IMG/VR virus record: IMGVR_UViG_3300044644_000409
Coordinates: 1 to 43,095 of that record
Reading direction: 5' to 3' (one strand)
Length of the DNA: 43,095 nucleotides
Origin: a virus
Positions 38,640 through 43,095 of this stretch are shown one piece after another. Every line of letters starts with the position of its first letter. Position 1 is the first letter of the stretch. A program made the position numbers and the translations under genes. Under the pieces are notes generated by a model. The model ran no database searches. It saw nothing but the letters and a program-made list of their open reading frames with translations, and was not told the origin of the DNA.

Positions 38640-39043
38640 AGCTTAATCCTCATAACTTGGTGGGTGTTTTCCATGCCCATTTTTTCGTACATCTGAACCA
38701 ATGAGCCTCTTGCCCAACACTGCGCTTTAGTGGCTCCGAAGTTGCGCATCCACTGCATAGCTTCTTCAAACACATGTTTCCTAACAACCCGTTTGCCGCC
38801 CATCAAGTTGACGTGAGCCACGCGTTCGCGTGGGTAGTCCATGAACTCAATAGTCACAGCGCCTGTGATGCCTTCATCAGGCTCTTCCCACACCAACAGA
38901 AAAGTCCGACCAGTCCGCACCGAGTACTCAACCTGCTCAATGGTAATCATCTCAGGCTCAAGGTCAATAGCCTTTTGAAGCAACGGCGCAGCAATAGGCC
39001 ACACTTGCGGCAACTGGCTTGGGTGGACTTGGTGCAGGGGCAT
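38636..39043 (-). CDS. GNAT-like acyltransferase-fold protein
   Basis: 135 residues: QVEYSVRTGRTFLLVWEEPD, GITGAVTIEFMDYPRERVA, HVNLMGGKRVV, EAMQWMRNFGATKAQCWARG, YEKMGMENTHQVMRIKL. Strand-helix-strand order with the final (Y/F)..MGF-like element fits a small GNAT fold. An acetyl-CoA P-loop is not clear, so catalysis is uncertain. Coupled (ATGA) to the Gln-rich gene; such genes recur in the tail/head modules of these phages. Confidence 0.65.
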   Translation of the reverse strand: MPLHQVHPSQLPQVWPIAAPLLQKAIDLEPEMITIEQVEYSVRTGRTFLLVWEEPDEGITGAVTIEFMDYPRERVAHVNLMGGKRVVRKHVFEEAMQWMRNFGATKAQCWARGSLVQMYEKMGMENTHQVMRIKL

Positions 39044-39045
39044 GT

Positions 39046-40266
39046 TTAAGCTAAGTACTTCTCAGGGTTGATCTGTTTGCCTTGTTTCTTGTTGCCAGTA
39101 CGCGCCTTACGTACACGCTCCATCATTTTGTACAACTGCTTGGCACCGGCTTCAGACGAGCCATTACCGAGGTGAGAAACCACATCGGCAGGGATTACAA
39201 ACTCTTCGTTGGCTAAGCGTGCTGGTTGCTTGTTGGCAATTGTCGCAGGAATGTCGTCAGACATACCGTCTCCAGGTCCTTTAAGCATACGACCGCCGTC
39301 CGAGTAGCCGCCAAGATCTGCTAAGCCACCACCTGCATACTGAGGTTGATAGGGGGTGGGTTGGACAGGTGTATATCCTGTGTACAAACCAGGCTTAAAA
39401 GTTGATTTGTACTTTTCTTTTTCGTAGGGCTCGGGCTTGTTTAAATACATGGCAAGCGCATTTGCGCCAGTTGCCACAGATAAAGGGTTCTTTTTGGCAA
39501 AGTCCAAGCCCTGATTAAATAGACTTTCAATTCCGCTTGGGCTCTGACCTTGCATCGCTTGTAGTTCTGCCGCTGTGTAGGGCGTAGCGTCACCTCCTGA
39601 TCCAATCTGTACGGCTTGTCCTCGATACCCTGTTCCTGCACCTCCAAGGGAGGGAGTTTCTACAACCGGAGCAGGCGCAGGGGCTTGCGGAACAATATCC
39701 GGTAGGAAGTTGGTTCCCTTGCCGGGCAATGATGGTGATCCAAAACTGTAAAGCGGGGCAGCAGGCGACGCAGGCAGCGTAGGAGGTACCGAGCCTGGCA
39801 TTGTTGAATAAAGGTACTCAGTGCCAAACTTCGCAGTATCAATAGGCGGTAGCTGTGAAGTTACAGGTGGAATGTTGGGTACAGGCGGTATGGCAGAAGG
39901 GGTTGCGGAAGAAGCACCAACCGGAGTAGAAACGGCGTTGCCAACCTCCAAAAGGTTTCCTTTATCCGCATACCCTAAATGGACGGGTGTGTTGATAGAC
40001 GCTATTTGATTAGCGTCCATTCCTGCCACTATATTCCCGCTAACTTCTTTAGCTAATGTTTGAATACCGCTAGTGGCGACGTTAGTAGCTGTGGCTGCGG
40101 TAGCTTGTTGGGCTGCAAGTGCGGCGGCTTGTTCAGCGGCAAGTGTTTGTGCGGCGGCTACTTGTGCAGCATGGGCGGCAGCAGCTTGGGCTGCGGCAAT
40201 CTCGGCGGCGGTCATTGTGGTTGCAACGGCTGCTTCGGTGGCAAGTACAGGTGCGGCTTGCGGCAT
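39046..40266 (-). CDS. Virion protein with Ala-rich N-terminus
   Basis: 406 residues. N-terminal Ala/Gln helix (about 15-60), a Pro-rich middle and a conserved C-terminus: GGLADLGGYSDGGRMLKGPG, DGMSDDIPATIANKQPARLA, NEEFVIPADVVSHLGNGSS, then AGAKQLYKMMERVRKARTGN and a KYLA end. This C-terminal block is widely shared among environmental podovirus-like phages, next to GNAT-like and fibre genes. Probably a tail or internal virion protein. Confidence 0.72.
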   Translation of the reverse strand: MPQAAPVLATEAAVATTMTAAEIAAAQAAAAHAAQVAAAQTLAAEQAAALAAQQATAATATNVATSGIQTLAKEVSGNIVAGMDANQIASINTPVHLGYADKGNLLEVGNAVSTPVGASSATPSAIPPVPNIPPVTSQLPPIDTAKFGTEYLYSTMPGSVPPTLPASPAAPLYSFGSPSLPGKGTNFLPDIVPQAPAPAPVVETPSLGGAGTGYRGQAVQIGSGGDATPYTAAELQAMQGQSPSGIESLFNQGLDFAKKNPLSVATGANALAMYLNKPEPYEKEKYKSTFKPGLYTGYTPVQPTPYQPQYAGGGLADLGGYSDGGRMLKGPGDGMSDDIPATIANKQPARLANEEFVIPADVVSHLGNGSSEAGAKQLYKMMERVRKARTGNKKQGKQINPEKYLA

Positions 40267-40267
40267 A

Positions 40268-40576
40268 TCAAACTCCTCTTTTCATTAAAACAAACCCGCC
40301 GTTACGAGCGAATTCTTTGAAGCCAAACATGGTTATCAACTTCTGAGCTTTTACATCATTTTCAAAGGGTGTAGCATACACTTCTGTGTACTTTTTGTCT
40401 TCAAAATCTTTTAGCATACCTTTGAAGATTTGCTTGTACCGCTTGAACTTTGATGGTGTCCATGCGCCTTCTTTAAATGTCAAATGCAATGCAACCTTTG
40501 TCCGGTTACACATGTAATCGCACAAGACCTCGGTGTCCGCATCTTCGTAGATCTTTTCTCTTACTGGTGGCATCAT
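40268..40576 (-). CDS. Second GNAT-like protein of the virion module
   Basis: 102 residues: CNRTKVALHLTFKEGAWTP, SKFKRYKQIFKGMLKDFED, YTEVYATPFENDVKAQKLIT, MFGFKEFARNGGFVLMKRG. The central helix, the VYATPFENDVKA strand/loop and the MFGF...FVLM end are typical of GNAT folds. It overlaps the fibre-like gene by ATGA. No clear substrate; possibly structural rather than enzymatic. Confidence 0.65.
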   Translation of the reverse strand: MMPPVREKIYEDADTEVLCDYMCNRTKVALHLTFKEGAWTPSKFKRYKQIFKGMLKDFEDKKYTEVYATPFENDVKAQKLITMFGFKEFARNGGFVLMKRGV

Positions 40577-41220
40577 GTTGAGAGCGCCGATACAAATGAC
40601 ATCGTAGCTACGACGGACTGGGTAGACGGCTTGGTTGGCGTACCAGAAGCGGCAAGATGCTGGATGCTTACAGCAGTATTAGGCACAGACCAATAAATTT
40701 CCACATGATCGCTTGCCGCCATATCCAAAAAATAATTCCATCCAACGATTGTGTGTCCATCCGTTCCGGCGTGTCTGTTTGGAATAGATACAAAGCCAGT
40801 TGAACCCGGTATATCTACCCCGTTTTGGCGTAGCCAAATATATACATCTTGGAAGGCGGTGTCTGTGTTTTGAAACTGGGCGCTGAACTGAAGGTTGTAT
40901 ATACCAGCATTTGCCACTGTGATCTCAGACGAACTGATCGACACATCATTGGCAAAGTCCGTAGTGTTAAGCGTCATCAGCGTGGCAGTGTTCGCCGTAG
41001 CGGTCTGGTCTTGGTCGCTGGAGAACGCGCCATAAGGAAACTGAACAAACCTTCCCCCAGACTCACCCAACAACACCCCAGTCAAGTTATCAAGCTGATT
41101 AAAGTACAGGCGCAGGATGTTTGAATATTGCTCAATAAACTGAGCGTCGTACTGGGCGGGAGCCGCAGGCAGGCGCGGCTGAACAACGGGTCTGTAGCGG
41201 TTAATGATTGTCGTTGCCAT
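40573..41220 (-). CDS. C1q-like fibre / receptor-binding protein
   Basis: 215 residues. Helical trimer-type N-terminus (YSNILRLYFNQLDNLTGVL), then a beta sandwich: ITVANAGIYNLQFSAQFQ, FQDVYIWLRQNGVDIPGS, HTIVGWNYFLDMAASDHVEI and a final VVATMSFV. This resembles C1q/TNF-like jelly rolls at the tips of phage fibres. Probably a host-contact or tail-tip protein. It overlaps the next gene upstream by 1 nt. Confidence 0.7.
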   Translation of the reverse strand: MATTIINRYRPVVQPRLPAAPAQYDAQFIEQYSNILRLYFNQLDNLTGVLLGESGGRFVQFPYGAFSSDQDQTATANTATLMTLNTTDFANDVSISSSEITVANAGIYNLQFSAQFQNTDTAFQDVYIWLRQNGVDIPGSTGFVSIPNRHAGTDGHTIVGWNYFLDMAASDHVEIYWSVPNTAVSIQHLAASGTPTKPSTQSVVATMSFVSALST

Positions 41221-43095
41221 CAGCGTCTGCCGTCAGGACGAATATCTATACGGGGTACACCCAACTGCCACTGAACACCTAACTCAGACGAGCTTACCTT
41301 GAACGCCATTTGACGACCGCGAATCCGCACATACACTTGCTGGGTAAACTCTTGGATAGCGTAGTTTCTTTGGTTCTGATAATTCTGCGCACTGACAACA
41401 TCAGGGTTATTTGACGAGCCGTATGGCGCACCTGAATTAGCGCGGGGGAGTACCGTGAACACAGCAGTCGGCCCATTTATGTTTGAGCCGTCAAAAGTCA
41501 AGTCAGGAATCAATCTCCAGACAAACCCGAAGTTATGCCCGTCACCAATGTCAAAATCTGATGAGGTGACCTGCGCCACAATTGGTACAGCCGGATTAAC
41601 TGTGCCGTCGTCCACCCCGTTTTCATGGTACACGAGCAATGCGTTTGCATTGCCACCAGCCACCCCGTAGGTTGCTGCCATAGGATACGCACGTAATGGA
41701 CTATCAAGCCATGCGGTTCTTCCTTGGAATGCCGTGCCGGTGTAGTTAACCCAGTCACCGTAATACCAAGTGTTTTCCAAATGGTTGTAAATAACGTAAC
41801 GGTCAATCACATCAGAATTGGCGGAACAATACTGCCACCACACTTCACTGTAGCCCTCGTTTGTGCCAGCCATAAACTGAAAAGATTGGGTTAAGTTTAT
41901 ATCGTTGTAGACGTACTCGCGCAAAGTGGATGGCAGCGTTTGAACTCGACCTGAATACGTGTAGAACTTGTCCGTACCCATCCAATATGTAATGTTGTTA
42001 GCGGTTGCTATCGCATTTGGCCCAGCAATAGATATGTTGTCGCCCATGATCTGGAAGCTCCAGACATAGGGTGGGCCAAGGTATTGCATGGAATATATAG
42101 CGGAGTCCGTCAACACCAAAATCTCTTGGCGGGTCTGCATGACGGTCACAATTTGTGAGCCATGACTCAGTCGGTAGCTACCCGCTTGGTTTGTAACAGC
42201 CGGAATCCATGTAGCAAAACTTTCTTGGTCAGACCAGCGAATGAGCAACGGGTCTTGAATGGCGCTGCCGTAGTCATTAACACCAAATGCAAGGACAAAC
42301 CTTGAGGCATCTGACACCATTACAAAGTTGGCTATCGTTGGGCAGGATGCGTCAGTGGTAATAGTTCCAGCTTTGGTGACAATCCCGATGCTTGGGCCAA
42401 GGTATTGGCCTCGGTTAAAAGTATTAGCCGACGCAGCGTTTGCCCAGTAATACAGCGCACCGCCACGGGCATTAAAAATCAAGTCCTCACCAAAGTTTGA
42501 CTGACTCCACAAACGAAGCTGTTCTCCAATACCTTGACCAGCAGGAGCCGAGACACCCCAACCAGTAAATGTAGTGGACTGCACAACGGATGCATTGTCG
42601 GCGTGGGAGGCGGCTGCGCCTGAGCCTGTGCCACTGACCCCGCGAGTACAGCCTGTAAATGTTGTTCCTGTTGTACCTGTATATGTAATTGTTTCTTGGT
42701 CGATCAATAACGTGCCGGTTGGCGTAGAAAACCCTGTTGTTGAATCAACCGTGATTGTGGTGACGGAATTATTTATAGCCCCATTAAGTTGGTTTGTTGC
42801 TGTGCCGGGAATAACGCCACCCCAAGTACCAGCGCCCCAACCGACGTTCTGGGTAAAAATAGCATTACCTGTTGTGATTTGATAAGCGCCAACAACCGAG
42901 CTTCCACCATTGCCTGAGTCACCTGCGGTTGCTGCGACTGAAGATGTTATGGTGTACTGGTTGGAACTTAAATAGGTAATCTGAAACTCAGCGTTCAGTA
43001 TCGTGGCTGTGATGTTGCCACCCAAAGAAACCGCTCCGCTGTAAGTTACAAAGTCGCCAGTTTGCGCACCATGCCCGGCATCGGTAACTGTAATA
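41220..43095 (-). CDS. Large tail/virion protein, 5' end outside window
   Basis: Frame open to the right edge, at least 624 codons. An apparent start at 43025 is only a TTG inside the frame, and upstream codons (ITVTDAGHGAQTGDFVTYSG) continue the beta-rich repeat, so the N-terminus is missing. Beta-rich throughout, with TTITVDSTTGF and TLLIDQETITYTGTTG modules and a C-terminal VRIRGRQMAFKV. Such proteins form the tail hub or stabilisation layer in podovirus-like virions. Function inferred from position and repeats. Confidence 0.75.
   Translation of the reverse strand, partial: ITVTDAGHGAQTGDFVTYSGAVSLGGNITATILNAEFQITYLSSNQYTITSSVAATAGDSGNGGSSVVGAYQITTGNAIFTQNVGWGAGTWGGVIPGTATNQLNGAINNSVTTITVDSTTGFSTPTGTLLIDQETITYTGTTGTTFTGCTRGVSGTGSGAAASHADNASVVQSTTFTGWGVSAPAGQGIGEQLRLWSQSNFGEDLIFNARGGALYYWANAASANTFNRGQYLGPSIGIVTKAGTITTDASCPTIANFVMVSDASRFVLAFGVNDYGSAIQDPLLIRWSDQESFATWIPAVTNQAGSYRLSHGSQIVTVMQTRQEILVLTDSAIYSMQYLGPPYVWSFQIMGDNISIAGPNAIATANNITYWMGTDKFYTYSGRVQTLPSTLREYVYNDINLTQSFQFMAGTNEGYSEVWWQYCSANSDVIDRYVIYNHLENTWYYGDWVNYTGTAFQGRTAWLDSPLRAYPMAATYGVAGGNANALLVYHENGVDDGTVNPAVPIVAQVTSSDFDIGDGHNFGFVWRLIPDLTFDGSNINGPTAVFTVLPRANSGAPYGSSNNPDVVSAQNYQNQRNYAIQEFTQQVYVRIRGRQMAFKVSSSELGVQWQLGVPRIDIRPDGRR

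Noticed and set aside
1-43095. tRNA genes, rRNA, CRISPR arrays, IS elements, integrase and attachment sites
   Set aside because: Scanned by eye for T-loops, regular spaced repeats, transposase motifs and recombinase motifs; none found.

Overview
The window is part of a tailed double-stranded DNA phage genome (Caudoviricetes, probably podovirus-like). TerS, TerL, a large portal, a scaffold-like protein, a GroES-like co-chaperonin, virion proteins and a 2698-residue virion-type polyvalent protein are all present. No integrase, tRNA, rRNA, CRISPR array or insertion sequence was seen. The protein set resembles uncultured aquatic phages, so a freshwater or marine proteobacterial host is plausible, but nothing here names the host. 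Both ends are cut inside leftward genes: 1-401 lacks its 3' end and 41220-43095 lacks its 5' end. The fragment could therefore be one piece of a circular map in which the late genes run from TerS off the left edge and back in at the right edge. No major capsid protein or DNA polymerase gene was recognised; both may lie outside.

Layout. (1) 1-6983, leftward: packaging and head genes in the order TerS, winged-helix protein, TerL, portal, small ORF, GroES-like, scaffold, partial head-module protein. (2) 7181-13680, rightward: about 20 small, tightly overlapping early or accessory genes, including a YaaA/DUF6884-like protein and a minimal C5-cytosine methyltransferase-like protein. (3) 13612-21270, leftward: a string of tiny genes feeding into a ParB-like protein, an SF2 helicase, a Cys-rich protein and a Toprim primase. 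(4) 21271-21905: the only long gene-free stretch. It holds the leftward early promoter with a palindromic operator, about 300 nt of structured non-coding sequence, and a candidate small RNA with its own promoter and a 17-bp-stem terminator. (5) 21906-23261, leftward: a PAPS-reductase-like PP-loop protein and a VRR-NUC nuclease. (6) 23342-27679, rightward: a recombination module (PD-(D/E)XK exonuclease, ERF annealing protein, SSB-like protein), an HNH endonuclease, a ribbon-helix-helix regulator and small proteins. (7) 27707-43095, leftward: late virion genes, including the polyvalent protein, Q/A-rich structural proteins, two GNAT-like proteins, a C1q-like fibre protein and a large partial tail protein.

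How it fits together. Early functions are split between two rightward operons and one leftward operon, and late functions lie on one strand. Two rightward early promoters 13 kb apart share a near-identical inverted-repeat operator at about 10039 and 23287. A different palindrome, ATAACGTTAT, occurs four times; one copy overlaps the predicted start site of the leftward early promoter and another overlaps a perfect -10 box upstream of the terminase operon. These look like targets of phage-encoded regulators; candidates in the window are the winged-helix, RHH and ParB-like proteins. The most novel-looking item is the compact RNA locus at 21373-21835.
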